Assembly (NCBI GenBank): GCA_022562915.1
Contig: JADFOJ010000011.1
Span: 1-52,886 of the forward strand
DNA from: Planctomycetota bacterium
GTDB lineage: Bacteria > Planctomycetota > Phycisphaerae > Phycisphaerales > SM1A02
Length of the DNA: 52,886 bases
Reading direction: 5' to 3'
This document shows positions 43,920 to 52,886 of the stretch, piece by piece (position 1 is the first letter of the stretch; each line of letters opens with the position of its first letter). The notes beneath the pieces are model-generated. The model was not told where the DNA came from and did not search any database. It saw only the letters and a list, made by a program, of their open reading frames with translations. A program made the position numbers and the translations under genes.

Positions 43920-44621
43920 CTAGCCTGTGCGGTCTTTATTCTTCGTCGAGACCGCGGCGCGCCGAGTGGTCCCGGCCGGCGACCCGTCACCGGCGGACCT
44001 GCCGCCGGGTGCGAAGGATCCGACCCGATCGGACCAGGCCTGCAGCGCCGAGTGGGTGACCGCACCGTCAGCCGCCTTGACGTGGCGAGCCAGCCAGGAG
44101 GACAGATCGGCGATCTCGATGCTCTCCCGGCACGCGCCTTCCTTGATCAGCGCCCGGCGAAGCCGTTGGTCGACCGGCATGCAGTGGGCGTCGAAGCACA
44201 ACAGGGTGACACGATCGGCGGCGTACGGCGAAATGCCGTCGAGCGACCGCAGGTACTGCTTGACCTCCCGGCGTCCGAGGCCGTGCAGCCGATCGAGGTT
44301 CATGGCGTGCTCCCGCTTGAACGTGTCCCGCAAGGACGCGCGGAGCCGCTTGCATCGCTCCAGCGCCATGGGATACCGCGGACCGATCCACTCCACCAGC
44401 TCGTCGGGCATGGACACGCGCAGGTCATTGAAATCCACGACCTGGTCCATGATCCGTTTGTAGGCCGCAGTCGCCTTGGTGGTCGTGCTCTCCCAGATCA
44501 GGAAGGACTTGACCAGCACCTCGACGGGGTCAACGGATTCATTGGATTCCGCCGGCGCCTGCTTCATGAGCTTCCGAAGCAGGCTGTCGAGTTTCTTCGT
44601 GCTGTCCGGGGTGTTCCTCAA
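43920..44621 (-). CDS. HhH-GPD (endonuclease III-like) protein lacking the catalytic Lys
   Basis: The protein has 233 residues from TTG 44621, with AGGAG eight bases upstream. The core 'YLRSLDGISPYAADRVTLLC' followed by 'MPVDQRLRRALIKEG' fits the helix-hairpin-helix and Asp segment of the DNA glycosylase superfamily. The HhH Lys of bifunctional endonuclease III ('GVGRKTA') is missing, and there is no C-terminal iron-sulfur cysteine cluster. It may therefore be a monofunctional or non-catalytic family member. The C-terminus is basic and disordered. It starts 4 bp after the rbfA stop, so it belongs to the nusA-infB-rbfA operon. Confidence 0.65.
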   Translation of the reverse strand: MRNTPDSTKKLDSLLRKLMKQAPAESNESVDPVEVLVKSFLIWESTTTKATAAYKRIMDQVVDFNDLRVSMPDELVEWIGPRYPMALERCKRLRASLRDTFKREHAMNLDRLHGLGRREVKQYLRSLDGISPYAADRVTLLCFDAHCMPVDQRLRRALIKEGACRESIEIADLSSWLARHVKAADGAVTHSALQAWSDRVGSFAPGGRSAGDGSPAGTTRRAAVSTKNKDRTG

Positions 44622-44625
44622 GACC

Positions 44626-44967
44626 TCAACTCCTGCGTGTTTCCTTGATCACTTCTTCGAGCCGTGCCTGCCTCTTGAGCGAGTCATCCAGGCGGAACGT
44701 GAGCACCGGAAGCCGCCGCAGCCGGATTGCGCGGCCGATCAGGCGACGTATGCGCCCGGCGGCGTTCTCCAGACCGTGCATCGTGAGCTTGGCGTGTCCT
44801 TCGGGCAGCACCGAAACAAACACCGTCGCGTTGGACATGTCCGGATCGACAAGCACCCTCGTCACGGAAATCAGCCCGCGCACGCGCGGATCGTTCACGC
44901 CGCGCCCGATCGCATCCTGCACGGCCCGCTGTATGAGCGACGCGATCTGGTCTGGTCGGTGGGACAT
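44626..44967 (-). CDS. rbfA: Ribosome-binding factor A
   Basis: The protein has 113 residues from ATG 44967 ('MSHRPDQIASLIQRAV'). 'GRGVNDPRVRGLISVTRVLV', 'ATVFVSVLPEG' and 'RLRRLPVLTFRLDDSLKR' are the RbfA KH-like domain landmarks. It assists 16S rRNA 5'-end maturation of the 30S subunit. It sits downstream of infB, as in most bacteria. An in-frame start further upstream adds 18 residues but does not match the family. Confidence 0.92.
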   Translation of the reverse strand: MSHRPDQIASLIQRAVQDAIGRGVNDPRVRGLISVTRVLVDPDMSNATVFVSVLPEGHAKLTMHGLENAAGRIRRLIGRAIRLRRLPVLTFRLDDSLKRQARLEEVIKETRRS

Positions 44968-45080
44968 GGGTATGAAGAGAGGGACAGAGCGACAAAGGGA
45001 CAAAGGCAACGGGGGATTCATAGGGGTACTGCGCCGAGGTTTCCACGGCGCTGCGACCCGTTGTGCCTTCGCGGTGGTCT

Positions 45081-47873
45081 CTACTGCAATGTTCGCTTCA
45101 CCAGCAGCGTCTTATAACACTCAAGCACGTCCCCGACCTTGATGTCATGGTAGCCTTCGATCTTCATGCCGCACTCCTGTCCGGCCCGGACCTCCTTGGC
45201 GTCCTCCTTGAAGCGCCGGAGCTGGTTGAGGCGGCGATCCTTCTCGATGACAATGCCGTCACGAGTAACGCGGATCTGGGCGTTGCGCTCGATCACGCCG
45301 CTGGTGACGTAGCAGCCGGCCACCATGCCGACTTTGGAGATCTTGAAGACCTCGCGGACGTCGGCGTGGCCGAGTACCTCGAGCTTGTGTTCGGGTTCCA
45401 GCAGGCCCTCCGCGGCCTTGCGGACATCGTCGATGACGTCGTAGATAACGTCGTAGAGCCGAATCTCCGTGCCGCGGGAATCGGCTTCCCGGCGCGCCGG
45501 CGCCGCGGAAGTCACGTTGAAACCGATGATGATGGCTCCGGCGGCATCGGCGAGGACCACGTCGGACTGGTTGATGCCGCCGACGGCCGAGTGCTTGATC
45601 TTTATCGTCACGTCCTCGGTCGAAAGCTTCTCCAGCGACGCGACCACGACCTCGATCGAGCCGCGGACATCGGCTTTGACCACCAGCGGCAGTTCCTTGG
45701 CCTTCGTACCCGTCATGCTCGCGATGATCTTGTCCAGTGAGATCCTGCCCTTGCCCAGTTCCTTCTCGCGCTCCTTGTGCGCGCGCTCCGCCGCGGCGGT
45801 TTCGGCATCCCTGAGACTCTTGATCACGTAGAAGTTGTCGCCGGCATCCGGGACCTCGTTGATGCCTGAGATGGTCACTGGACTGCCCGGCAATGCCGTG
45901 TCGCAGCGCCGGCCGTGGTCGTCGACGATATCGCGGACGCGGCCGTAACCCCGGCCGACCACGACGACATCACCGCAACTGAGGCATCCCTGCTGGACCA
46001 GGACATTCGCAATCGGACCGCGTCCCTCGGCCATCCTCGCCTCCAGGACCGTCCCCTGCGCCGGGCCGGCGAAGTCCGCCTTGAGTTCCAGCAACTCCGA
46101 CTGGTAGTCGAGCACGTCGAGCAGATCCTGGATCCCCTCACCCTTGATGGCGCTGGTGCGGACGACCTCGGTGGAGCCGCCCCATTCCACCGGGTTGAGC
46201 TCGTGCTCGGCGAACTGGCCCAGGATTCGTTGAATGTTCGTGTCGGTGGCTTCGGGCTTGTCCATCTTGTTCAGGGCCACCACGATCGGCACCTCGGCCG
46301 CCTTGGCGTGGTTGATCGACTCGACTGTCTGCGGCATCACACCGTCGTCGGCCGCGACCACGAGGACGACCAGGTCCGTAACGTTGGCGCCGCGAGCGCG
46401 CATCTCGGAAAACGCCTCGTGACCGGGTGTGTCGATGAACGTGATCAGACGGTCCTTGTCACCGGCGCGAACATGGACACGGAAGGCGCTCGTCGCCTGC
46501 GTGATACCGCCCGCCTCACCGGCGGCGACGTTGGTGTCACGAATGCGGTCGAGCAGCGATGTCTTGCCGTGATCGACGTGGCCGAGGATCGCGACGACCG
46601 GGTGGCGCGACCGCTCGTCCACCGTCTGCCGATTGCGGAACTGCTCGACGATCACCTGCTCGCCGGTCTTCTGCTCGACGATCTCAAGCTCGATGTTGTA
46701 GTCGAGCATGACCTCGATGGCGGTGTCGGCGTCGATCATCGCGTTGATCGAGGTCGGCTTGCCGGCAAGGAACAGTTTCTTGACGATCGCGGATCCCTTG
46801 ACGCCGGTGGCGGCCGCCAGATCCTTGATCGTGATCGGCTCGTCGATCTTGACCGTGCCGCCGGTCTCGACCGCGGTCACCGCCCGCTCACCGCCGGCGC
46901 CCGATCGTTTCAGGTCGCGGCGGTGCGCCTTGAAGAATCCGACGGAGCGATTGAGCCGCGCCTCGCGTTCGCGCAGGTCCTGGGTTCGCCAGTTGAAGGG
47001 CTGGTCCGTTGAGGTCCCGGGGCCGCCGGAACCGATCCTCCCGGTGCGGCCGGCGTCGTCGCGAGCCGTCGCGGTCCGGCGTTTGTTGCGGCGCGTGCTC
47101 CGGCCGGTGCGCCCGGTCTTGTCGGTGGGGTCCCCGGGTGCCTCCTGGTAGCCCACGCCCACGCCGCGCCCGGTCTGAGGGGTACCGCGTCGGATGGCGT
47201 CCGGACGCCGATCGACGGGGCGTCGATGGTGCACCGGTTCCGGGGTCTCGACGCGAATGATCTTGGGGCCGGCGAGCTTTGTGGCGCTGGGCACCTGCAG
47301 CATCGGGCCGGCGGGTTTCACGACCTCCGGCCGCAAGGGGACGTTGGGTTGGACGCGCTGCGGCAAGCCTGTTGCGTCCGGGTTCACAGGCGGGGCCTCG
47401 GGCGCCGACGGGGCCGCGGCGGCCGGTGCCAACGGCTCGACGACCGGCAAACCGGGCGATTCGGGCGGCGGCGCAAGCTCGATCGGCGGACCCGTTGCAA
47501 CCTGGGTCAACGGCGGCGCAATCGCCTCGTCTGGTGCGGCAGGCACCTCGACGGCGGGCGCTTCGACGGGCGGCGGGACATCCTGCGTCGCGGTCGGCAC
47601 GGCCTCGGGCTTCTTGCGGGGCGCCTTTTTCCGCGCCTTGGCGCGCGCCTGGACGAGGTTGACCGGCTCGGCGGTCTCAACGGCGGTGGCGGTGATGGTC
47701 GAACCTCCCTCACCGAACCATTCGCGGACCGTCGCGGCGAGTCCCAGCGAGATCGTCGACATGTGGTTGGTGATCGCGGGGATTCCCTCGGCCTCGCACT
47801 TGGCGAGAATATCCTTGGACGTCACCCCGAGTTCGCGGGCCAGTTCGAAGACACGGGTTGTGCTGGTCTTCAT
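45081..47873 (-). CDS. infB: Translation initiation factor IF-2
   Basis: The protein has 930 residues from ATG 47873; a TTG 21 bases upstream is an alternative. The N-terminal IF2_N helix bundle is '[20 protein letters not shown]'. A Pro/Ala/Arg-rich linker of about 250 residues follows, then a second IF2_N segment ('[20 protein letters not shown]'). The G domain has '[14 protein letters not shown]' (G1), 'DTPGHEAF' (G3) and '[10 protein letters not shown]' (G4). Domains II-IV complete the protein. It places initiator tRNA on the 30S subunit. It is the second gene of the nusA operon, 30 bp after nusA. Confidence 0.96.
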   Translation of the reverse strand: MKTSTTRVFELARELGVTSKDILAKCEAEGIPAITNHMSTISLGLAATVREWFGEGGSTITATAVETAEPVNLVQARAKARKKAPRKKPEAVPTATQDVPPPVEAPAVEVPAAPDEAIAPPLTQVATGPPIELAPPPESPGLPVVEPLAPAAAAPSAPEAPPVNPDATGLPQRVQPNVPLRPEVVKPAGPMLQVPSATKLAGPKIIRVETPEPVHHRRPVDRRPDAIRRGTPQTGRGVGVGYQEAPGDPTDKTGRTGRSTRRNKRRTATARDDAGRTGRIGSGGPGTSTDQPFNWRTQDLREREARLNRSVGFFKAHRRDLKRSGAGGERAVTAVETGGTVKIDEPITIKDLAAATGVKGSAIVKKLFLAGKPTSINAMIDADTAIEVMLDYNIELEIVEQKTGEQVIVEQFRNRQTVDERSRHPVVAILGHVDHGKTSLLDRIRDTNVAAGEAGGITQATSAFRVHVRAGDKDRLITFIDTPGHEAFSEMRARGANVTDLVVLVVAADDGVMPQTVESINHAKAAEVPIVVALNKMDKPEATDTNIQRILGQFAEHELNPVEWGGSTEVVRTSAIKGEGIQDLLDVLDYQSELLELKADFAGPAQGTVLEARMAEGRGPIANVLVQQGCLSCGDVVVVGRGYGRVRDIVDDHGRRCDTALPGSPVTISGINEVPDAGDNFYVIKSLRDAETAAAERAHKEREKELGKGRISLDKIIASMTGTKAKELPLVVKADVRGSIEVVVASLEKLSTEDVTIKIKHSAVGGINQSDVVLADAAGAIIIGFNVTSAAPARREADSRGTEIRLYDVIYDVIDDVRKAAEGLLEPEHKLEVLGHADVREVFKISKVGMVAGCYVTSGVIERNAQIRVTRDGIVIEKDRRLNQLRRFKEDAKEVRAGQECGMKIEGYHDIKVGDVLECYKTLLVKRTLQ

Positions 47874-47903
47874 TTTTGCCAAAGTAATCTCCAAACGCCT
47901 TCG

Positions 47904-49421
47904 TCAGGCCGGCGCATCTCCATCGGTTGCGGAGGAGGACGCGCGGTTGGCGTCTTCATCGGACACGCCGGGGCTGCCGGTCGGTACGGTGTCCGCGTCT
48001 TGCACGACGTCATCTGCAGTTGCTTCCGTTGCCACCGACGGAGTTGCTTCAGTGGGCGCTTCCTGAGTTGATTCCGCGGGCGCGGCCGGCGGCGATCCGC
48101 CGAGGATCGCCGCGGCCTGGCCGTCGGCGTCTTCGTCGAGCCCGGCATCCAGGCTGGGGAAGGTTCCGGAGCCGGACTGGCCCAGGACGGCTGCCGCCGC
48201 CGCTTCTTCCTCGGCCTTGCGTCGCTCGGATTCTTCCTTTTCCTGCTGCTGTTGCTCGGCGACGATCTTCGCCTGGGCAGCGCACGCCTGGACGACCAGC
48301 GCGGACACCTCCGGCGACATCTCCAGCTCCGACTGCAGAACACCGTCGCCGACCTCCTCGATGTCGAAGACGCTGATCATGCCCATCGCACCGACGCGAT
48401 CGAGCATCTGCTCGGTCACGCCCTCGATGGGCTTGACGGTCTGCTCGAGAATCTCGAGGCTCTTGGCGAACTCGACCGGCGTGAGGATGTCGATGTCCCA
48501 GCCGGTGAGCCTCGCCGCCAGGCGGACGTTCTGCCCACGACGACCGATGGCCAGGGAAAGCTGGTCTTCACGAACGATGATGGTGGCTCGCCCCAGCTCG
48601 AAGCACAGGCTGACCTCCTCCACCTCGGCGGGCTTGAGCGCGTTGGCGATGAGGATCTGGCTCGATTCGTTCCACCGGACGATGTCGATCTTCTCGCCGC
48701 CGAGCTCGTCGACGATGTTCCGAATGCGGCTTCCCCGCACGCCCACGCACGCGCCGACGGGATCGACCTTCGAGTCGATGGAAGAGACCGCGATCTTGGT
48801 GCGGAAGCCTGCCTCGCGGGCCATGACCTTGATCTCGATCACTCGCTCGGCAACCTCGGGCACCTCCGCCTCGAAGAGGCGGCGGATGAAGTCCGGGTGC
48901 GCTCGTGACAGCACGATCTTGACCTGGTTGCCCACGTCGCGCACGTCGAGAATGAGACACCGCACGCGATCACCCGGATGAAACTGCTCGCCGGGGATCT
49001 GCTCCGAACGGGGCATGAAGCCCTCGGCACGATCGATCTGGACGACGAGCGCGCCGCCCTCGTACCGGTGGCCCGTTCCGGTGACGATCTCACCCTGCCG
49101 CTTGGAAAACTCCTCCAGAAGGCTCTGTCGCTCGTCTTCCCGGAACTTCTGGATCATGACCTGCTTGGCCGTCTGGGCCGGGATGCGGCCGAGGCTCTCC
49201 AGCGAGATGTTCTCGCGCACGCCGCCTTCCTGGTTCCGCCAGATCTGGATCTGGCCCGACGTCCGGTCGATGTGACAGCCGAATTCCTCGGCGTCGAGAG
49301 AGTTGAAATGCTTGCGAGCGGCACTGATCATCGCCTGCTCGAGATCCTCGATGAGCAGATCGCGATCGATATTCCGATCGCGTGCGATCGAGTCAAGAAT
49401 GCGAAGCGTTTCAGGGTTCAT
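47904..49421 (-). CDS. nusA: Transcription termination/antitermination protein NusA
   Basis: The protein has 505 residues from ATG 49421 ('MNPETLRILDSIARDRNID'). It has the N-terminal RNA-polymerase-binding domain, an S1 domain ('GEIVTGTGHRYEGGALVV'), two KH domains ('VGVRGSRIRNIVDELGGEKIDIV' split across 48700, and 'LSLAIGRRGQNVRLAARLTG'), and a helical C-terminal segment. The last 90 residues are an Ala/Glu-rich acidic tail. It modulates pausing, termination and antitermination. rimP, often found upstream, is missing; the leader carries a tandem repeat instead. Confidence 0.94.
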   Translation of the reverse strand: MNPETLRILDSIARDRNIDRDLLIEDLEQAMISAARKHFNSLDAEEFGCHIDRTSGQIQIWRNQEGGVRENISLESLGRIPAQTAKQVMIQKFREDERQSLLEEFSKRQGEIVTGTGHRYEGGALVVQIDRAEGFMPRSEQIPGEQFHPGDRVRCLILDVRDVGNQVKIVLSRAHPDFIRRLFEAEVPEVAERVIEIKVMAREAGFRTKIAVSSIDSKVDPVGACVGVRGSRIRNIVDELGGEKIDIVRWNESSQILIANALKPAEVEEVSLCFELGRATIIVREDQLSLAIGRRGQNVRLAARLTGWDIDILTPVEFAKSLEILEQTVKPIEGVTEQMLDRVGAMGMISVFDIEEVGDGVLQSELEMSPEVSALVVQACAAQAKIVAEQQQQEKEESERRKAEEEAAAAAVLGQSGSGTFPSLDAGLDEDADGQAAAILGGSPPAAPAESTQEAPTEATPSVATEATADDVVQDADTVPTGSPGVSDEDANRASSSATDGDAPA

Positions 49422-49437
49422 GGTTCCGTTCTCTTCA

Positions 49438-49505
49438 GTTGTTGAGTTGTTGAGTTGTTGAGTTGTTGAGTTGTTGAGTTGTTGAGTTGTTGAGTTGTTG
49501 AGTTG
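49438..49505. repeat. Tandem microsatellite of 8-bp unit in the nusA leader
   Basis: About eight and a half copies of TTGTTGAG (minus strand CTCAACAA) end 16 bp upstream of the nusA start codon. The copies are identical, so copy number may vary. Together with the promoter at 49749-49778 it forms part of a leader of roughly 320 bases; the rest of the 49422-49828 gap holds no gene. Confidence 0.95.
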
Positions 49506-49748
49506 TCGGCTGGTTCCAAAACGACAAGGCCACGAGCATCTCCCAGGAGACATCCCGTGACCGGTGGCTTCCGGCGTCGAGCGCCGATCGGCTGACCTGT
49601 ACGGCGCGTCAGGTCACGGCCGCACCCTCGCCGTCCGGCGCGCGACATGGACGCGGTCAGCGACCATGGCCACTCGACGGAACTCTTGCCACCGTTATCA
49701 CGGTCATCTCCAAACCAGGCTCACCGCCCCAGGGACGGCAAGATCGTT

Positions 49749-49778
49749 ACTTTATCCACACTGTATCCGCCGCGTCAA
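49749..49778 (-). promoter_or_regulatory. Likely nusA operon promoter
   Basis: Minus-strand TTGACG (49778-49773) and TAAAGT (49754-49749) are 18 bp apart in an otherwise GC-rich gap. Transcription would start near 49740 and run through the tandem repeat into nusA-infB-rbfA. Confidence 0.5.
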
Positions 49779-49828
49779 ATGGGGGCCGGGCCGGGGCCGG
49801 ACCGGGGCCGCCCCCGGCCACCCGTGGC

Positions 49829-50857
49829 TCAGAGCCGGTCGCCGGCCGTGATTCGCCGCCTGATCCGCAACGCCCGGTGGTTCCGGTGACGGCCGATATC
49901 AGCGAAGAACTTGGGCACCGACTCGATGTACAGCATCACCGGCGATTTCGCGGACTTGTCCGTCATGATCACGTCGCCGACCTCCAGGTTGCGGAGCTCC
50001 GACACCGTCATGCTCGTTTCGGCAAGAATGGCGATGACTTCCAGCCGGGCGTCGGCGATCCGTTCGGCAACGAGCTCGCCCCAGTGCTGGTCGCCGCGAT
50101 TCCGACCGGCCTGGGACCAGGTCTGGGCGGAGAGGTCATCCATGATCGGCTCGATCACGGTGAATGGGATGCAGAGGCTCATCGTCCCTGCCCGTGCACC
50201 GAGCTTGAGCTCGAAGCCGATCACCACCACGACCTCGTTGGGAGGGACGATCTGAATGATGTGCGGGTTCGACTCCATCTGGCCGAGCTGGAACTCGATC
50301 TTGCGGACCGATTCCCACGCCTCGCTGAGGTTCGTCATCGCACGCGAGAGCATCCGCTGGACGAGCTTCGTTTCGATGAGCGTGAGCGGGCGCTGCGGGA
50401 TGAAGACCGCGTCGTTGGAACCGCCCAGCAGACGATCGATCACCGGGTAGATGATGAGCGGACTGATCTCCAGGCAGAGCTGGCCCTCAAGATCGTCCGC
50501 CACGACGTTGATGAGGTTGAAGCTCGTGGGATTGGGCAGGCTGGCCATGAACTCCGCGTAGGTGAGCTGGTCGGTCGTGGCCACCCGCACCTCCACGATC
50601 GTGCGAAGGAACCCCGAGAGAAAGGCGGCGAAGTTGCGGGCGAATGCCTCGTGCAGCGTCTGGAGCGAGCGCATCTGGTCCTTGCTGATGCGCTCGGGAC
50701 GCTTGAAGTCGTATTCCTTGATCTCGACGGTGTCGAGATCGCTGCGATGACGGCTGAAGATCTGGCCCCGGCGGACCGGCTGCTCGACCTCGCCGGCGGA
50801 GACCGCGGTCATCAGGGCGTCGATATCCGACTGGTCCAGAACGTCGCGCATTGCCAT
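49829..50857 (-). CDS. fliM: Flagellar motor switch protein FliM
   Basis: The protein has 342 residues. The N-terminal CheY-binding segment is 'LDQSDIDALM', and the middle CheC-like domain includes 'YDFKRPERISKDQMRSLQTLHEAFAR'. The C-terminal SpoA/SPOA domain is 'LRNLEVGDVIMTDKSAKSPVMLYIESVPKF' (split across 50000). It is part of the C-ring that sets rotation direction. It stands alone here, with no fliN, fliG or fliL adjacent. ATG 50857 is preceded by GGTGGCC. Confidence 0.92.
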   Translation of the reverse strand: MAMRDVLDQSDIDALMTAVSAGEVEQPVRRGQIFSRHRSDLDTVEIKEYDFKRPERISKDQMRSLQTLHEAFARNFAAFLSGFLRTIVEVRVATTDQLTYAEFMASLPNPTSFNLINVVADDLEGQLCLEISPLIIYPVIDRLLGGSNDAVFIPQRPLTLIETKLVQRMLSRAMTNLSEAWESVRKIEFQLGQMESNPHIIQIVPPNEVVVVIGFELKLGARAGTMSLCIPFTVIEPIMDDLSAQTWSQAGRNRGDQHWGELVAERIADARLEVIAILAETSMTVSELRNLEVGDVIMTDKSAKSPVMLYIESVPKFFADIGRHRNHRALRIRRRITAGDRL

Positions 50858-50935
50858 GGGCGGCCACCTGACGGAATAAAAGCAACGGGGGCGCTCCTAG
50901 TATCGGAGCGACCCTCCACTGCACTTGAGGCCTGT

Positions 50936-52693
50936 ATGCACCGACCAGTGACCAGACAACGCCGGCTGTCAAGAGCCCTGCTCGGCCTGGTCGTCGCCGC
51001 GGCCCCAGGGCAGGTCTCGGCACAACCGGGCGAGCTGGAGATCGAGACCGAATGGGTCCTTGATCGGGACGCCGCCCACCCGGGAGAGACCGTCCACGCG
51101 GCGTTACAGGTGACGATCCCCGGCAAGTACCACGTTCAATCCAACGCCCCGCTTGACGAGTTCCTGGTCCCGACCGTGCTCACGGTGACACCGCCGGCCG
51201 GATGGACCGTCAGCCTGGTCGTGTACCCCGAGCCCGTCTTGCTCGACGCCCCGGACATTTCGGACGTCCCGCTGTCGGTCTTCGAGCACGAGTTCGTGAT
51301 CGGAGTCGCGATCGAGATCGGCGACGACGTCGAGCCCGGAACGTACCCGATCGAGATCGCGCTGCACTACCAGGCGTGCGACGACAGGATGTGCCTCGCG
51401 CCGACATCCAGGGAGTTCCGGAGCACGATCGAGGTCGTGCCGGTCACGACCCGGACCACCAGGAACGAGAATCCGCTCTTCGACGGGATCGTCTTCCTGG
51501 GGGAGGCCCCACCCGACGTCGCACCGCCGGTCCCGACCGTCGGGGTGATCGACGCCGAGTGCGACATCATGGCCGTCCTGGCGGGATTCGAGATCCTGGG
51601 TTCGACCGGCGGGTACCTCGACGAAGATGACTTCATCGAGTTCATCGACGGAGCCGAGACGGGGACGATCCAGGAGAGCTGGTTCGCGGACAAGGGCCCG
51701 GTGGCGATCGTCCTGATGGTGGTGGCCTTCGGAATCCTGCTCAACCTGACGCCGTGCGTGCTTCCGCTGGTTCCGATCAACCTCGCGATCATCGGCGCGG
51801 GGGCACAGTCCGGCTCTCGCCGGCGCGGATTCGCCCTTGGCGGCACCTACGGTCTGGCCATGGCCGCCGTCTACGGGCTGCTCGGACTCATCGTCATCCT
51901 GACGACCGCCACGTTTGGCGCGATCAACGGCACCATCTGGTTCAACGTCGGCATCGCGGCCCTCTTCGTCGTGCTGGGGCTGGCAATGTTCGACGTTCTC
52001 CACGTTGACTTCTCCAAGCTCCAGGGGAAGTTCGACGCCTCCGGCATGGGCAGGAAAGGCTCGTTCGCGCTGGCTTTCGGGATGGGCGGGATCTCTTCGC
52101 TGCTGGCGGGCGCGTGCGTCGCGCCGGTGGTGATCCAGGTCATCGTCTACGCCAGCGACCAGTACGCCAAGGGCTCCTCGATCGCGCTGGCACTGCCTTT
52201 TTTCCTGGGCTTGGGCATGGCGCTGCCGTGGCCCTTCGCGGGAGGCGGCCTGTCGTTCCTGCCCAAGCCCGGCATGTGGATGGTTCGGGTGAAGCAGGCC
52301 ATGGGCGTCTTCATCCTGGCGTTCGCGGTCTACTACGGATACCTCGGCTGGCAGATCTACGACAGCACCCGTGTCGACGCCGGGGCAGTTGCCGCCTCCG
52401 TGCAGGAGCAGCTCGAGGACGGCTGGACCGCCTCGATCTGTGAAGGTCTGGCGACCGCCCAGACCGAAGACAAGCTCGTCTTGATCGACATGTGGGCGAC
52501 ATGGTGCAAGAACTGCCTGTACATGGACGAGACGACGTTCCGGGATGCCGCGGTCCTGGCCCGGCTGGAGGACTACGTGAAGATCAAGTACCAGGCGCAA
52601 CCCCTCACGGAACCGCCCGCCCGCGACGTGCTCGCCCACTTCGGCGGGGTCGGGCTTCCCACGTACGCGATCCTTCGGCCGAAGGCTGATTGA
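50936..52693 (+). CDS. dsbD: Thiol:disulfide interchange protein DsbD
   Basis: The protein has 585 residues and all three modules. After a signal peptide, the periplasmic alpha domain has 'YQACDDRMCLAP' with Cys148 and Cys153. The membrane domain has about eight helices with the redox pair Cys274 ('NLTPCVLPLVP') and Cys394 ('LAGACVAPVV'). The C-terminal thioredoxin-like gamma domain has 'WATWCKNCLYMD' with Cys524 and Cys527. It carries electrons from cytoplasmic thioredoxin to periplasmic disulfide isomerases or cytochrome c assembly. ATG 50936 has GAGG upstream. It is divergent from fliM. Confidence 0.93.
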   Translation: MHRPVTRQRRLSRALLGLVVAAAPGQVSAQPGELEIETEWVLDRDAAHPGETVHAALQVTIPGKYHVQSNAPLDEFLVPTVLTVTPPAGWTVSLVVYPEPVLLDAPDISDVPLSVFEHEFVIGVAIEIGDDVEPGTYPIEIALHYQACDDRMCLAPTSREFRSTIEVVPVTTRTTRNENPLFDGIVFLGEAPPDVAPPVPTVGVIDAECDIMAVLAGFEILGSTGGYLDEDDFIEFIDGAETGTIQESWFADKGPVAIVLMVVAFGILLNLTPCVLPLVPINLAIIGAGAQSGSRRRGFALGGTYGLAMAAVYGLLGLIVILTTATFGAINGTIWFNVGIAALFVVLGLAMFDVLHVDFSKLQGKFDASGMGRKGSFALAFGMGGISSLLAGACVAPVVIQVIVYASDQYAKGSSIALALPFFLGLGMALPWPFAGGGLSFLPKPGMWMVRVKQAMGVFILAFAVYYGYLGWQIYDSTRVDAGAVAASVQEQLEDGWTASICEGLATAQTEDKLVLIDMWATWCKNCLYMDETTFRDAAVLARLEDYVKIKYQAQPLTEPPARDVLAHFGGVGLPTYAILRPKAD

Positions 52694-52697
52694 AGGC

Positions 52698-52880
52698 GGG
52701 TGGCACGGTTGAGCGGGAGAAAATAGACCGGGACTAATTTCCAGCCGGTGGCCCACTGAAACGCGGCGACGGCAGCCTGGAAATTAGTCCCGGTCTATTT
52801 TCTCCCGCTCGACCGTGGAGCGACGTCGAACCACGGGCGAGTCCGCCGGCTTCGCCGTCGGCCTCAACCGTGCCACCCCC
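52698..52880. repeat. Dispersed palindromic repeat, family A, copy 4, split by another element
   Basis: The outer ends GGGTGGCACGGTTGAG and CTCAACCGTGCCACC match family A (24879, 30833). The inner part ACCACGGGCGAGTCCGCCGG is rearranged relative to those copies. A 100-bp palindrome (52711-52810) interrupts the left arm. It begins 4 bp after the dsbD stop. Confidence 0.82.
52711..52810. repeat. Nested palindrome with 34-bp perfect arms
   Basis: The arms 52711-52744 and 52777-52810 are perfect inverted repeats beginning GAGCGGGAGAAAATAGACCG, with a 32-bp loop. The core AGACCGGGA is shared with the palindrome at 23333-23429, so they are related in type but not identical. Confidence 0.9.
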
Positions 52881-52886
52881 CCCACG

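Overview
The window is a high-GC bacterial chromosome segment. It most likely comes from a Phycisphaerae-type planctomycete. The grounds are short C-terminal dockerin-like repeats of the 'DFLxLLxxWG' type on secreted proteins (35602-36207 and 14250-14378), two fibro-slime/PA14-like secreted proteins, a planctomycete-style N-terminal zinc ribbon on a membrane protein (23324-24334), and a lone FliM. This assignment is inferred from protein style; no rRNA is present to confirm it.

Left part (1-24 kb): an accessory-looking, partly decayed region. It opens with a gene tail and a glyoxalase/VOC remnant. A minus-strand sulfur cluster follows: a JAMM peptidase, a three-domain CysO/MoaD-like - rhodanese - MoeB/ThiF fusion, CysM, and a sulfide:quinone oxidoreductase broken by one in-frame TAA. 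Upstream sits a complete 2.1 kb insertion sequence that landed exactly in the CTAG containing the stop codon of a fibro-slime gene, which is itself broken by a one-base G-run slip. Further right are a B12/radical SAM protein, a PadR regulator with its operator and an overlapping membrane-protein partner, an orphan signal-peptide-plus-dockerin mini-gene, an aquaporin, a collapsed TonB-receptor/TonB locus, a second (intact) fibro-slime protein, a PilX/LamG minor-pilin-like protein, and a PilZ gene with an in-frame TAG. prfB (with its programmed +1 frameshift), an FMN reductase and a class I aminotransferase are intact housekeeping genes.

Middle part (24-36 kb): a short sulfotransferase missing its centre, copies of two palindromic repeat families, and a four-gene minus-strand operon: SNF2 helicase, SWIM zinc-finger protein, N6-adenine methyltransferase and SprA-like metalloprotease. 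The first three overlap by ATGA. Then come tRNA-Lys(TTT), a TolB-like lipoprotein, a CsgG/LpoB-like lipoprotein and a Xer recombinase. About 400 bp past xer lies an exact canonical 16-bp parS site beside a second CACGTG-centred 18-bp palindrome. Next to it is a roughly 540-bp inverted-repeat element enclosing a relic of a 23S-rRNA-intervening-sequence (four-helix-bundle) protein.

Right part (36-52.9 kb): mostly core genes on the minus strand: icd, acyP, yebC, a 1211-aa TPR lipoprotein, an HhH-GPD-like protein, rbfA, infB, nusA and fliM. nusA has an eight-bp tandem microsatellite in its leader. A catalytically dead, internally deleted serine-hydrolase/TPR protein lies at the left edge of this part. 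A plus-strand dsbD ends the window, followed by one palindromic repeat nested inside another. The best candidates for something undescribed are the fusion/JAMM sulfur-transfer cluster, the SNF2-SWIM-methyltransferase operon, the paired CACGTG palindromes, and the IVS-like inverted-repeat element outside rRNA.
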